Shown here in pieces: positions 7,936-15,995 of a DNA stretch of 23,607 nt. The notes under the pieces were generated by a model. The model saw only the letters and a program-made list of their open reading frames with translations, was not told where the DNA came from and searched no databases. Within the stretch, counting starts at the first letter, position 1; every line of letters begins with the position of its first letter. The stretch is taken from NCBI GenBank assembly GCA_934408835.1, contig CAKRVU010000002.1, positions 1-23,607 on the forward strand, read 5' to 3'. The DNA comes from an uncultured Oscillospiraceae bacterium. Its GTDB lineage: Bacteria; Bacillota; Clostridia; Oscillospirales; Ruminococcaceae. Both the position numbers and the translations under genes were made by a program.

Positions 7936-9135
7936 CTAATCTTCTTTGTTCAGCAGCTTATCGTAAGTCGCGTCAATCCCAAATGCACCGAGCGGAGCAG
8001 TGATCATTATGCTAAGCACCGCAACTGAAAGGACGATGTTCCCACAGGGCAGACCCATCGCGAGAGGGACAGAGCCGATTGCCGCCTGAACCGTAGCTTT
8101 TGGCAGATAGGCAATCATGCAGAAGAGTCGTTCTTTGAAAGAAAGCGGTATTTTCACAAGACAGAGCATCACGCCAACTGCACGAAACAGCAGAGCAATA
8201 AAGATCATAGCGACTGCGGCGATTCCAGCGTCAAGCGTATAGCGAATATCCACCGCCGCACCAACAAGTACAAACAAAATCACTTCAGAAGCAATCCACA
8301 GCTTTCCAAATTTCTCCGCCAAGCGCTTGGATACAAACTCGGTGCTTCTGATTTTGAGCATGCACGCCATGCTAACCACTGCAAGTAGCCCCGAAACTGC
8401 CACATAGTTTTTTACCCAAGTTTCAATTGACATTAAGAGAAATGCCGCGCCGAGCACAACGATCACCTTCACGCTGTTACGAACAAGATGCTTATGGGCA
8501 TAGGCAGTTTCAAAAAAGAAGGACAGCGCAAAGCCGAACGTCACCCCAAGCGCTACACCAAGCAAAATAGAAACCGGGATATTTACAAAATCCATAATAT
8601 TCACCTTGCCACCCTGCGCCATGCCGACGAAAGTTGAGAACAGAACGAGCACAAAAATACCATCGCAGGACGCACCCGCCATAATCAACTGCGGTATCCC
8701 CTTTTGGGTTCCGTACTTTTCTTCCATCAGTTTTACCATTCTCAGCACGACCACTGCAGGTGAAACAGAAGCAAGTACCGCACCCATAACGGCGGCCTCA
8801 ATGCGTGTAACACCGAGTAGAAGCGGCGCAAACAGTACATAACCGATTATTTCAAAGCTTGATGGAACACAGGACATCATCACCGCCGGGCGCCCGACCC
8901 GTTTGAGATCGGACAGATTGAGTGACAATCCTGCTTTTATCATAATAATAATGAGCGCCATTTGACGCAATTCGGATGAGATGTCAAGAATAGATGGATC
9001 GAGCAAATCAAGCACATACGGTCCGAGCACAACGCCCGTGATAAGCATTCCAACAATTCTCGGCAACCGCAATTTTTCACAGATCGCCGCCATAGAAAGC
9101 CCAACCAAAAAGATAAGCGATAGAGATGTTAACAT
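7936..9135 (-). CDS. Cation:proton antiporter (CPA superfamily), riboswitch-controlled
   Basis: 399 residues, with about 11-13 hydrophobic segments over the whole length: a Na+/H+ exchanger-type transporter. Typical landmarks are the N-terminal helix plus LRLPRIVGMLITGVVLGP, the first unwound-helix region VLASVSPAVVVLRMV (121-134) and the ion-site region MAGASCDGIFVLVLFST (152-168). In relatives this site usually reads ND (CPA1) or DD (CPA2); here it is Cys 157-Asp 158-Gly 159, so only one acidic residue remains. There is no C-terminal TrkA domain. AGGAGG (on + 9142-9147) is 6 bases before the ATG. A TTGCAT-N17-TATAAT promoter and a fluoride-type riboswitch precede it, which ties the transporter to fluoride stress. 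Its actual substrate (Na+, K+ or fluoride-linked ion) is not determined. Confidence 0.9.
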   Translation of the reverse strand: MLTSLSLIFLVGLSMAAICEKLRLPRIVGMLITGVVLGPYVLDLLDPSILDISSELRQMALIIIMIKAGLSLNLSDLKRVGRPAVMMSCVPSSFEIIGYVLFAPLLLGVTRIEAAVMGAVLASVSPAVVVLRMVKLMEEKYGTQKGIPQLIMAGASCDGIFVLVLFSTFVGMAQGGKVNIMDFVNIPVSILLGVALGVTFGFALSFFFETAYAHKHLVRNSVKVIVVLGAAFLLMSIETWVKNYVAVSGLLAVVSMACMLKIRSTEFVSKRLAEKFGKLWIASEVILFVLVGAAVDIRYTLDAGIAAVAMIFIALLFRAVGVMLCLVKIPLSFKERLFCMIAYLPKATVQAAIGSVPLAMGLPCGNIVLSVAVLSIMITAPLGAFGIDATYDKLLNKED

Positions 9136-9160
9136 AAAAATCCTCCTATCAATACAGAAA

Positions 9161-9254
9161 AGCCAATGCCCCCTGCATAGTAAATGCAGAAGTCATCAGC
9201 TCAAATCGGCGGTTTTAGCTTGCGCTATGGGAGAACTTCATTCCCGAAATCATG
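9161..9254 (-). promoter_or_regulatory. Fluoride riboswitch (crcB motif) with terminator expression platform
   Basis: Reading the - strand RNA: a first hairpin GGGA...TCCC (9229-9245) with loop AUGAAGUUC, then CAUA, then AAAACCGCC, then GCUGAUGACUUCUGC. This is the order of the fluoride aptamer consensus (hairpin with GAUGGnGUU loop, CAUA, CCGC, GCUGAUGACUCCUAC). The loop GAAGU (9235-9239) pairs with ACUUC (9189-9193) as the pseudoknot; in the textbook aptamer these are GGAGU and ACUCC, so the change is compensatory. An 18-bp terminator stem (9184-9201 with 9161-9178, one A-G mismatch, several G-U pairs) with loop UUACU and a UUUU tail uses the same GCUGAUGACUUC strand. Aptamer and terminator are therefore exclusive: fluoride should turn the antiporter on. 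Recognised by pattern, not by a covariance search. Confidence 0.82.
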
Positions 9255-9260
9255 TATTCT

Positions 9261-9289
9261 ATTATACTCCTTATCGTCTTAAAATGCAA
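9261..9289 (-). promoter_or_regulatory. Sigma-A promoter of the riboswitch-antiporter unit
   Basis: On the - strand, TTGCAT (9284-9289), 17 bases, TATAAT (9261-9266). The expected start near 9254 lies immediately before the riboswitch aptamer. Confidence 0.8.
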
Positions 9290-9331
9290 GAAATATCATC
9301 ATTGGCATTATCATTATCACAAATAACGTAG

Positions 9332-9375
9332 AAAAAGGCATTGCCCACTTTAATAAAGTCCGCAAAGCCTTTTTT
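9332..9375. terminator. Long symmetrical terminator downstream of guaA
   Basis: Nested pairing AAAAAGGC/GCCTTTTT (9332-9339 with 9367-9374), TTGC/GCAA and ACTTT/AAAGT encloses a three-base loop. T-runs on both strands make it usable in either direction. It ends the guaA transcript (-) before the promoter of the antiporter. Confidence 0.85.
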
Positions 9376-9483
9376 AGTATTAAGATAGCTGCATCCGCAA
9401 ACCACAGAAAACACACAAAAATCAAGTTTTGGAATCGGTTATTATTTGCTATTCAAACTACAATTTTGAAGCCATAAATCCTC

Positions 9484-11016
9484 TTATTCCCACTCGATTG
9501 TCGATGGCGGCTTTGTGGTAATATCATATACAATTCTATTGATATTCTGCACCTGATTCACAATGCGGTTTGAAATTTTTTCCAAAACTTCATATGGAAT
9601 CCGCGCAAAGTCAGCTGTCATAAAATCGGTCGTAGTCACTCCGCGCAACGCCAATGTGTAATCATACGTACGACCATCGCCCATGACGCCAACCGATCGC
9701 ATGGAAGTCAAAACCGCAAAATATTGATGAATCGTTCGATCCATTCCCGCAATAGCGATTTCTTCACGAAAAATAGCGTCCGCCTCTCGCAAAATGGACA
9801 ATTTTTCTTCTGTGACCTCTCCAATCACACGAATGGCAAGCCCTGGTCCGGGGAACGGCTGTCGCCATACTAACGTGTCAGAAAGTCCCAATGTCTGCCC
9901 CAACGCACGTACTTCATCCTTAAATAATAACCGCAACGGCTCAATCAACTCCCGAAAATCAAGGCAATCAGGCAGCCCGCCCACATTGTGGTGACTTTTG
10001 ATAACAGCGGCATCACCGGCGCCTGATTCGATGACATCAGGATAAATCGTTCCCTGTGCCAAAAAGTCCACCGCACCAATCTTCTTTGCTTCTTCCTCAA
10101 ATACACGGATAAACTCTTCACCAATGATCTTGCGCTTTCTCTCGGGATCCTCCACACCGGAAAGCCGTTGCAAAAATCTGCTCCCGGCATTCACATGAAT
10201 AAAATTCATATCCCACTGAGAAAAGACATTTTCTACTTCATCGCCCTCATTTTTCCGCATCAATCCATGGTCTACAAAAACCGCAATCAACTGTCTGCCG
10301 ATCGCTTTAGAGAGGAGCGCCGCCAAAACCGAAGAATCCACTCCGCCGGAAAGGGCAAGTAAAACCTTACCGTCTCCAACCCGTTCTCTAATTTCACGAA
10401 CTGCCGTCTGCACATAATCTTCCATTGACCAGTCACCCGTGGCGCCGCAAATCTGATATAAAAAATTCCTCAGTATCGCGCTTCCCTGTTCTGTATGCAT
10501 GACCTCAGGATGGAACTGCACCGCAAACAGCTTCCGCGCAGCATCTTCCATGGCAGCTACCGGGCAATGATCGGCATAGGCAGTTACCCGAAACCCTTCC
10601 GGCGGCTTTGCAATATAATCCGTATGACTCATCCAAGTAACGCTTTTGTCTGCAAGCCCATGAAACAGCGAACTTTGAGAATCAAAGCTTGTGGACGTCT
10701 TTCCATATTCGCTCACAGTGGCCGATGCGACCTCTCCTGCCAGCATGTGCGCCATCATCTGCGCCCCATAACAAATCCCCAAAATCGGAATCCCCATATC
10801 AAAAACAATAGGATCGATTTTTGGAGCGCAACATTCATATACGCTGTTCGGACCGCCAGTAAAAATAATCCCAATCGGCTTCTGCTTTTTGATCATCTCC
10901 ACCGCTTTTCCAAACGGATGCACCTCGCAATAAACGCCGCATTCCCGCACTCGTCTTGCAATCAATTGATTATACTGTCCTCCAAAATCAAGTACTAGTA
11001 CAAATTGTCTTGCCAT
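9484..11016 (-). CDS. guaA: GMP synthase (glutamine-hydrolysing)
   Basis: Converts XMP to GMP with ATP and glutamine, the last step of the guanine branch. 510 residues, normal full length. The N-terminal class I amidotransferase has the nucleophile Cys 82 in GICYGAQ, and His 169 and Glu 171 in QFHPEV. The ATP-pyrophosphatase domain starts with the P-loop SGGVDSS at 223-229. The C-terminal dimerisation and XMP-binding part ends in [14 protein letters not shown], the usual GuaA terminus. The ATG at 11016 follows AAAGGA. A promoter lies at 11064-11092, leaving a leader of only about 40 bases, too short for a purine riboswitch. It is monocistronic, with the terminator at 9332-9375. Confidence 0.98.
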   Translation of the reverse strand: MARQFVLVLDFGGQYNQLIARRVRECGVYCEVHPFGKAVEMIKKQKPIGIIFTGGPNSVYECCAPKIDPIVFDMGIPILGICYGAQMMAHMLAGEVASATVSEYGKTSTSFDSQSSLFHGLADKSVTWMSHTDYIAKPPEGFRVTAYADHCPVAAMEDAARKLFAVQFHPEVMHTEQGSAILRNFLYQICGATGDWSMEDYVQTAVREIRERVGDGKVLLALSGGVDSSVLAALLSKAIGRQLIAVFVDHGLMRKNEGDEVENVFSQWDMNFIHVNAGSRFLQRLSGVEDPERKRKIIGEEFIRVFEEEAKKIGAVDFLAQGTIYPDVIESGAGDAAVIKSHHNVGGLPDCLDFRELIEPLRLLFKDEVRALGQTLGLSDTLVWRQPFPGPGLAIRVIGEVTEEKLSILREADAIFREEIAIAGMDRTIHQYFAVLTSMRSVGVMGDGRTYDYTLALRGVTTTDFMTADFARIPYEVLEKISNRIVNQVQNINRIVYDITTKPPSTIEWE

Positions 11017-11063
11017 CAGTCGTCCTTTCCGGTCTCATTTTGGACCAACCTATATTTTCTGTT

Positions 11064-11092
11064 ATTGTACCTCATTTTTGATCAAAGAGCAA
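11064..11092 (-). promoter_or_regulatory. Sigma-A promoter of guaA
   Basis: On the - strand, TTGCTC (11087-11092), 17 bases, TACAAT (11064-11069), about 48 bases upstream of the guaA start. Confidence 0.65.
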
Positions 11093-11102
11093 GTACCGCA
11101 CT

Positions 11103-11550
11103 TCATTTTTTTCAAAAAAACAACAAAAAACGTAATAAATTGATCCCATGGCTGTAAAAAACAGTCCGATTGCAGAGCCTTGTAATATGAAATTGACTGT
11201 AACAATACAAAAACTGTCAGCATGTAGACCTCAACAGGCGCTTTCCATTCGCCTTGGCAACGTCACAACCATTTTCCCAGTCCATCACAACCATCTATCT
11301 CCTTCCATGAGAGACAATTCCAAAACCTTGTTTTCATCCAAAACACTCACATCAGATGGATTCTTTTTGCAGTATCATCTTTAATCGGTACGCCAGTTGG
11401 ATTTTTCACTTGCGCTGACTCTCCGTTTTACTCCAATCTGTCACCGCGGTGGTTATACAATTTTTTTCATCTATTTCTTCTAAAATACGCCCCCGTAAAT
11501 CCGAACCGTTCTCTTGCAATCAAACAATTGCTTATTGAACCAAAAAGCTG
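11103..11550. other. Gap between secF terminator and guaA promoter; possible decayed gene on - strand
   Basis: No intact gene is supported. Read on the - strand, several short stretches look protein-like but are interrupted and shift frame: one around 11410-11520 with RILEEIDEKNCITTAVTDW, another around 11290-11350 with SVLDENKVLELSLMEGDRWL, then QGEWKAPVEVYMLT near 11210-11250. Each ends at a stop within a few dozen codons. This could be debris of one former gene; I do not recognise the family. The + strand ORF at 11148-11384 has no ribosome site and poor composition. Confidence 0.25.
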
Positions 11551-11589
11551 AAAAACACCGGCATAGCTTCCGCCATACCGGTGTTTTTT
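11551..11589. terminator. Intrinsic terminator of the purB-secD-secF operon
   Basis: AAAAACACCGGCAT (11551-11564) pairs with 11575-11588 (one mismatch), loop of 10 bases, T-runs on both strands. It lies about 60 bases past the secF stop. Confidence 0.88.
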
Positions 11590-11651
11590 AAATCAATTCA
11601 AATCCGTAATCCCGAACCGGAGCACGGTTAACCACCCATATCACAATCTGC

Positions 11652-12803
11652 TCAGGGGGCTGCCGGCGCCTCGGATTCCTTATCGTTTTCAGCTTTTGTG
11701 TTCTCTTCAGACTGCACGCCGTCAACTTCATTTTCCGTATCTTTTGAATTATCGCCGAATTCCTCCAAAGCTTCTGGAGTGATGTCAAATTGAGTGCGAA
11801 CCTCAATTTCCTGCGGAACTTCTGCAGCCACTGTGTTATTCTTCTCTCTTTGTTTCTTCTTTTCATCCTTCCCCGGATGGTGCTCCTTCCAAAGCACCCA
11901 AAGCGGACCGGAAAGGCAGATAGAAGAATACGCTCCGGCAATAATACCCACCAGCATCGGCAGGACAAACGCAACAATGGTTCCCAGATGACAAACCAAT
12001 CCAACAATTAGCATGACAAGGAGGGCAATCGCTACGGTAAAGGTGGAGTTAATACTACGGGACAACGTCTGATTGATACTCATATTCACCAATTCACGAA
12101 TTGACTTATCCTTACCATAAACCGAACGATTTTCACGAATCCGGTCGTAAATTACAATGGTGTTGTTGACCGAATAACCCAGAATGGTTAAAACGACCGC
12201 CATAAACCCATCGTTGATGGGAAACCCGAAAACAACCAGGCAGGCAAACGCCATAATCGCGTCATGAATCAGTCCCAGCACAGCCATTACACCGGCGGAC
12301 AAACCGCCAATATGACGAAAGCGAATTCCAATATAAATCAGAAGCGCAATAACCGCCAAACAGACCGCAACCAAAGTTTTCTTAAAGAAATCGTTTCCCA
12401 CTTGAGGGTCAACCGTATCAATCTGTACCTCGCTGTCGTCAACTTGAATGTTCTCCGGGAAAGCGCCTTTGAGCGCATCAAGCATCCCGGACGTCTGATC
12501 CATAGAAAGGTCTTTCTTTTCTGAAAGGGTAATGACAAATTCCGAAGTATCCCCGTTTTCACTTGTCTGTACCGTTACACTTTCGCCCAAATACTGTTCC
12601 ACTACGTTTTGGGCTTCATTCAAATCTACCGTTCCGGTATAGGGAACATCCACAATGGTACCGCCGGTAAATTTGATATCCATATCAACGCCCAGAAAAA
12701 TGGTCGCTACAATGGTAAGGATAATCAAAACAATCGGGATAGAGAAAAATAATTTCCGATGTTTGACAAAATCAAAATTCGCAGTATCTTCCCAATGCTT
12801 CAT
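11652..12803 (-). CDS. secF: Protein translocase subunit SecF
   Basis: Membrane partner of SecD; SecDF pulls secreted proteins through SecYEG using the ion gradient. 383 residues: helix 1 at about 20-38, the periplasmic P4-type domain (about 45-135), then five helices between about 142 and 313. Family hallmarks include FTGGT at 45-49, GYSVNNTIVIYDRIREN at 209-225 and SINQTLSRSINS at 242-253. The usual S-x-N-D-T has Asn 214 in place of the Asp that takes part in proton transfer in SecDF; the conserved Arg 249 is kept. A C-terminal acidic tail of about 60 residues (from about 325) is a lineage-specific extension. It overlaps secD by 4 bases (ATGA) and is preceded by GGTGAAAAGGA. Confidence 0.95.
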   Translation of the reverse strand: MKHWEDTANFDFVKHRKLFFSIPIVLIILTIVATIFLGVDMDIKFTGGTIVDVPYTGTVDLNEAQNVVEQYLGESVTVQTSENGDTSEFVITLSEKKDLSMDQTSGMLDALKGAFPENIQVDDSEVQIDTVDPQVGNDFFKKTLVAVCLAVIALLIYIGIRFRHIGGLSAGVMAVLGLIHDAIMAFACLVVFGFPINDGFMAVVLTILGYSVNNTIVIYDRIRENRSVYGKDKSIRELVNMSINQTLSRSINSTFTVAIALLVMLIVGLVCHLGTIVAFVLPMLVGIIAGAYSSICLSGPLWVLWKEHHPGKDEKKKQREKNNTVAAEVPQEIEVRTQFDITPEALEEFGDNSKDTENEVDGVQSEENTKAENDKESEAPAAP

Positions 12804-14200
12804 TCCTTTTCACCTCCATAATATTGCGGTTTGCGAAAGCGTTTGAATTTGGAAATGCTTCGCAGCATAATTCGAGAACAGAACACGCCAAAGATCAAAT
12901 TACAAATTACGCCAATAAACATCGTATATCCAAAGGAGAATATGGTGCCCTCAGTGGTTCCGCCAAAGAGGAAGAAAAAGGGTTTGAGCATCATTGCAAA
13001 TAAGCTGTCCGGATTTCCAAACGCACCCATTAATATGATAGAAATGATCAAAATCGCAATATTCCCATCTAGAACCGCCGTAAAGCCACGCTTTGAGCCA
13101 ACAGCAATAGCGCCGTCAATACTTCGTCCGCGATTGACCTCTTCTCGGATACGGGACGCCGTCAAAACGTTGGCGTCAACTCCCATACCGATTCCCAATA
13201 TGATACCGGCAATACCCGGCAACGTGAGAGTAAAGCTATTAAAGATTCCGAAAAACCCGGAAATTGCTGCCAAAGTAGCTCCAACATGCCCAATCAACGC
13301 AATTGACGCACAAACGCCCGGAATTCGGTAACGCCAAATCATAAAAATGGAAATCAACACAAACGCAATCACAGCGGCAAGCGCCATCATGTCGCGCGCC
13401 TGAAGTCCCAGTGTCGGCGAAATAGTAGAATACGTATTGACCGTCAGCTCCACCGGCAAAGAACCACTGTTAATCGTTGAAGCTAAGTCGCTCGCTTCCT
13501 GCGCGGTAAAATCTCCGGTAATCACAGCGTTTCCGTCAGTAATCGCCGTCTCAACCGTCGGCGCCGAAATCATGTCGTTATCAAGCCAAATGGAAATCTG
13601 ACCGCCGCTCTCTGCAAGCTCCTCGGTAGCCTCTGCAAATTTTTGCGTCCCTTCATCGGTAAAATTAAGCTGAACCACATATTGAAGGTCACTCGAATAC
13701 TGGTCAGTTTGCTGCGTTCCGGCTGTAGCAGAGGTGATATCCTCCCCGGTCAGCACAATTTCACCGGTAGGATTTCCGTTTTCATCCTCATCGGTTCCCT
13801 TGCGGAAGGTCATTTCCGCCTGCTCTCCCAACTGCGCAACAAACTCATCTACATTAAAGCTCTGCATATCGGCCGGCCACGGGAACCGAACAATGATACG
13901 CTGTTTATCATAGTCGGTGTAGACCTCGCTGTCGGTGATGTTCTGTCCAACCAACCGCTGTTTGATGACTGTCTCAGCGCTTTTTAGCTGATCTGATGTG
14001 GTATTCGCCGGATCAACCGGCACGAAGGTGGCTTCAACGCCCCCCTGGATGTCAATACCCCATCGGATATCGTTCACACCTTTTACATATGTATACGTCG
14101 TATCGCCCCATTCCGTATGGATTCCTACGATGCTCAGTGCAGTAAGCGCAAGAATCAAAATAGCGACGATAAAAAATACTGGTTTTCCCACTCGCTTCAT
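12800..14200 (-). CDS. secD: Protein translocase subunit SecD
   Basis: 466 residues. Helix 1 at about 8-27, the signature GVNDIRWGIDIQGGVEATF at 41-59, a large extracytoplasmic P1 region (about 60-260), then five helices from about 270 to 450. The functional membrane acid is present: Asp 342 in GMGVDANVLTASRIREE, although the following residues (TAS rather than IFE) differ from the E. coli pattern. SecD and SecF are separate proteins here, as in many clostridia, not one fused SecDF as in Bacillus. AGGAGG-like CGGAGGA lies 8 bases before the ATG. The gene starts 28 bases after the purB stop on the same strand with no terminator between, so it is co-transcribed with purB. Confidence 0.96.
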   Translation of the reverse strand: MKRVGKPVFFIVAILILALTALSIVGIHTEWGDTTYTYVKGVNDIRWGIDIQGGVEATFVPVDPANTTSDQLKSAETVIKQRLVGQNITDSEVYTDYDKQRIIVRFPWPADMQSFNVDEFVAQLGEQAEMTFRKGTDEDENGNPTGEIVLTGEDITSATAGTQQTDQYSSDLQYVVQLNFTDEGTQKFAEATEELAESGGQISIWLDNDMISAPTVETAITDGNAVITGDFTAQEASDLASTINSGSLPVELTVNTYSTISPTLGLQARDMMALAAVIAFVLISIFMIWRYRIPGVCASIALIGHVGATLAAISGFFGIFNSFTLTLPGIAGIILGIGMGVDANVLTASRIREEVNRGRSIDGAIAVGSKRGFTAVLDGNIAILIISIILMGAFGNPDSLFAMMLKPFFFLFGGTTEGTIFSFGYTMFIGVICNLIFGVFCSRIMLRSISKFKRFRKPQYYGGEKE

Positions 14201-14228
14201 TTGTCTGCTTCCTCCGATTCATTTCAGT

Positions 14229-15662
14229 TTATACAATAAGCTCCGCCCTCGTCAGGCTTTCAACACGATGTTTTGCAAGAAACGGACGAATCTCTTCTTT
14301 CAGAAATTCCTCTACCTGCTCCTTGCTGCGTCCGATAAAACGCTGGGGTTGCAGCAACCGAGAAAGCTCCTCAAGGGAAAGCCCGAACGCAGGATCCGCT
14401 GCAATGCGGGAAAGCAAGTCGTTTTCCTTCCCCTCTTGTTTGACCATAGCAGCCGCCGCCATAGAATGCTCCCGCAGCTTTTCGTGCAGTTCTTGGCGGT
14501 CTCCGCCACGTTTTACAGCTTCCATCAAAATATTTTCAGTTGCCATAAACGGAAGCTCCCGCGCAACCCGGCGCGCAATCACCTTAGGATATACCACCAA
14601 GCCATCGCAAACATTCAGCAGAATATCCAAGATTCCATCCACGCATAAAAAAGCGTCTGGAACTGAAAGGCGTTTATTCGCCGAATCGTCCAGCGTCCGT
14701 TCCATCCACTGGGTACCGGCAGTGATAGCCGGGTTCAAACAATCTGCCATAACATACCGCGCCAAAGCGGTAATCCGTTCGCAGCGCATGGGATTTCGTT
14801 TATACGGCATAGCGGACGAACCAATCTGCTGTTTTGCAAAAGGCTCTTCCATTTCCTGAAAGCTCTGCAAAATACGAAGATCCCCTGAAAACTTCATAGC
14901 GGACTGCGCAATAGAAGATAAGACGGAAAGTACCTGATAATCCATCTTCCTCGAATAGGTTTGCCCGGACACCGGCACCACTTCTGAAAAACCCATCTCA
15001 GCCGCAATCTTCTGCTCCAGCAAGCGAACTTTCTGAGAATCGCCGTTAAACAGAGAAAGGAAGCTCGCCTGAGTCCCAGTGGTTCCTTTAGACCCCAATA
15101 GCTTTAACGAACTGATTCTATGTTCCAGTTCCTGCAAATCCATCCAGAATTCATAGAGCCATAGCGAAGCCCGTTTCCCAACAGTAGTCAACTGCGCAGG
15201 CTGCAAATGGGTGTATGCCAGCGTCGGCATTTCCTTATAAGTGTCGGCAAAATCGGCGAGGAGGGACAACACTCCAATCAATTTTTTGTGAATCAGCCAA
15301 AGCCCTTCCCGCATTAAAATGATATCGGTGTTATCGCCGACATAGCAGGAAGTGGCTCCCAAATGGATGATTCCTTTGGCCTTCGGACACTGAAGCCCAT
15401 ACGCATAAACGTGCGCCATGACATCGTGCCGCACCTGGCGTTCACGCTTCTGCGCGTCCTCATAATTGATATTTTCCGCCTGTGCCTCCATCTCCGCCAC
15501 CTGTTCGGGGGTAACGGGCAGCCCCAGCTCCGATTCCGCGCGCGCCAGCGCAATCCACAAACGCCGCCAGGTCTTAAATTTCCGATCTGGCGAAAAAATT
15601 TCCTGCATCTGCCGACTGGCATAGCGGTTAGACAGCGGACTTTCATAAGAAGAATGCTCCAT
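14229..15662 (-). CDS. purB: Adenylosuccinate lyase
   Basis: Catalyses two steps of purine synthesis: SAICAR to AICAR, and adenylosuccinate to AMP. 477 residues, typical for the Firmicutes/eukaryote-like branch. Visible motifs: R-H-D at 78-80, HLGATS at 100-105, THLQPAQ with His 152 (catalytic region), and the fumarase/lyase signature [11 protein letters not shown] at 281-291 with the catalytic loop serine. The ATG follows AAGGAG at a normal distance. A TATAAT box lies 32 bases upstream, with a poor -35. It heads a purB-secD-secF unit, an uncommon pairing of a nucleotide enzyme with protein export. A 200-base structured element of unknown nature lies upstream at 15797-15995. Confidence 0.97.
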   Translation of the reverse strand: MEHSSYESPLSNRYASRQMQEIFSPDRKFKTWRRLWIALARAESELGLPVTPEQVAEMEAQAENINYEDAQKRERQVRHDVMAHVYAYGLQCPKAKGIIHLGATSCYVGDNTDIILMREGLWLIHKKLIGVLSLLADFADTYKEMPTLAYTHLQPAQLTTVGKRASLWLYEFWMDLQELEHRISSLKLLGSKGTTGTQASFLSLFNGDSQKVRLLEQKIAAEMGFSEVVPVSGQTYSRKMDYQVLSVLSSIAQSAMKFSGDLRILQSFQEMEEPFAKQQIGSSAMPYKRNPMRCERITALARYVMADCLNPAITAGTQWMERTLDDSANKRLSVPDAFLCVDGILDILLNVCDGLVVYPKVIARRVARELPFMATENILMEAVKRGGDRQELHEKLREHSMAAAAMVKQEGKENDLLSRIAADPAFGLSLEELSRLLQPQRFIGRSKEQVEEFLKEEIRPFLAKHRVESLTRAELIV

Positions 15663-15693
15663 TCCAGCACTCCTTTCTTTCCATGAAATAGCT

Positions 15694-15722
15694 ATTATAA
15701 TATCAGAAACTTCCCCATGAAA
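15694..15722 (-). promoter_or_regulatory. Possible sigma-A promoter of purB-secD-secF
   Basis: On the - strand, TATAAT (15694-15699) is perfect but the -35 at 17-base spacing (15717-15722, TTTCAT) is poor. A second, weaker candidate upstream reads TTGTGT-N17-TATGCT. If only the first is used, the structured element at 15797-15995 is outside the purB transcript. Confidence 0.45.
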
Positions 15723-15796
15723 CCCTTATAGCATAACACGTTTTTTTTAAAAACACAAGTCCTCTGTGAAAAAAAGTAATTTTTTCTGTTTTTTGC

Positions 15797-15995
15797 AGAC
15801 AAGGGCAGGAAACAACCCGGACAACCGTTGAGCGCAGTCAATCGCCTCAAAAAAGGGACACCGCATTTCGCTACTATTAATATGCCGCAGGCAGACTGTA
15901 TTTCCCTGATTTTCATCTGTCTCAACCGAGAGCTATCTCCTTCCGACAGCAACTGCCCCCAATCGGCAGAGGCGGACGGCATTTTGCCCGTCGTC
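15797..15995 (-). ncRNA. Unidentified structured RNA-like element upstream of purB
   Basis: No gene is supported here, but - strand RNA shows nested pairing over about 200 bases. The ends pair as GAC/GUC (15993-15995 with 15798-15800) and GGGCA/UGCCC (15985-15989 with 15803-15807). Inside is CGCCUC/GAGGCG (15969-15974 with 15843-15848), then GGGA/UCCC (15903-15906 with 15855-15858) and GCAU/AUGC (15882-15885 with 15863-15866). Local hairpins CUGCC/GGCAG and CUGUC/GACAG (15945-15949 with 15917-15921) lie in the 5' half. A T7 run follows at about 15768-15774. I could not match it to tmRNA, RNase P, SRP, T-box or purine-type riboswitches; 6S RNA or raiA RNA were considered but not established. 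It overlaps the last codon of the peptidase gene. Confidence 0.4.

Noticed and set aside
9161..9254. Sodium, lithium, c-di-GMP or c-di-AMP riboswitch before the antiporter
   Set aside because: These were considered because of the transporter type, but the hairpin loop, CAUA, CCGC and CUGAUGAC order with the matching pseudoknot fits the fluoride aptamer specifically.
11017..11070. Purine riboswitch before guaA
   Set aside because: The promoter leaves only about 40 bases of leader and the conserved aptamer core is absent.
11148..11384. 78-residue ORF on the + strand in the guaA-secF gap
   Set aside because: No ribosome site or promoter, and the product is low-complexity, His/Ser/Thr-rich and without motif.
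15695..15982. 95-residue ORF on the - strand between the peptidase gene and purB
   Set aside because: No ribosome site at its ATG, it runs through the structured element and the purB promoter region, and its composition is unlike the neighbours. The RNA structure explains the region better.
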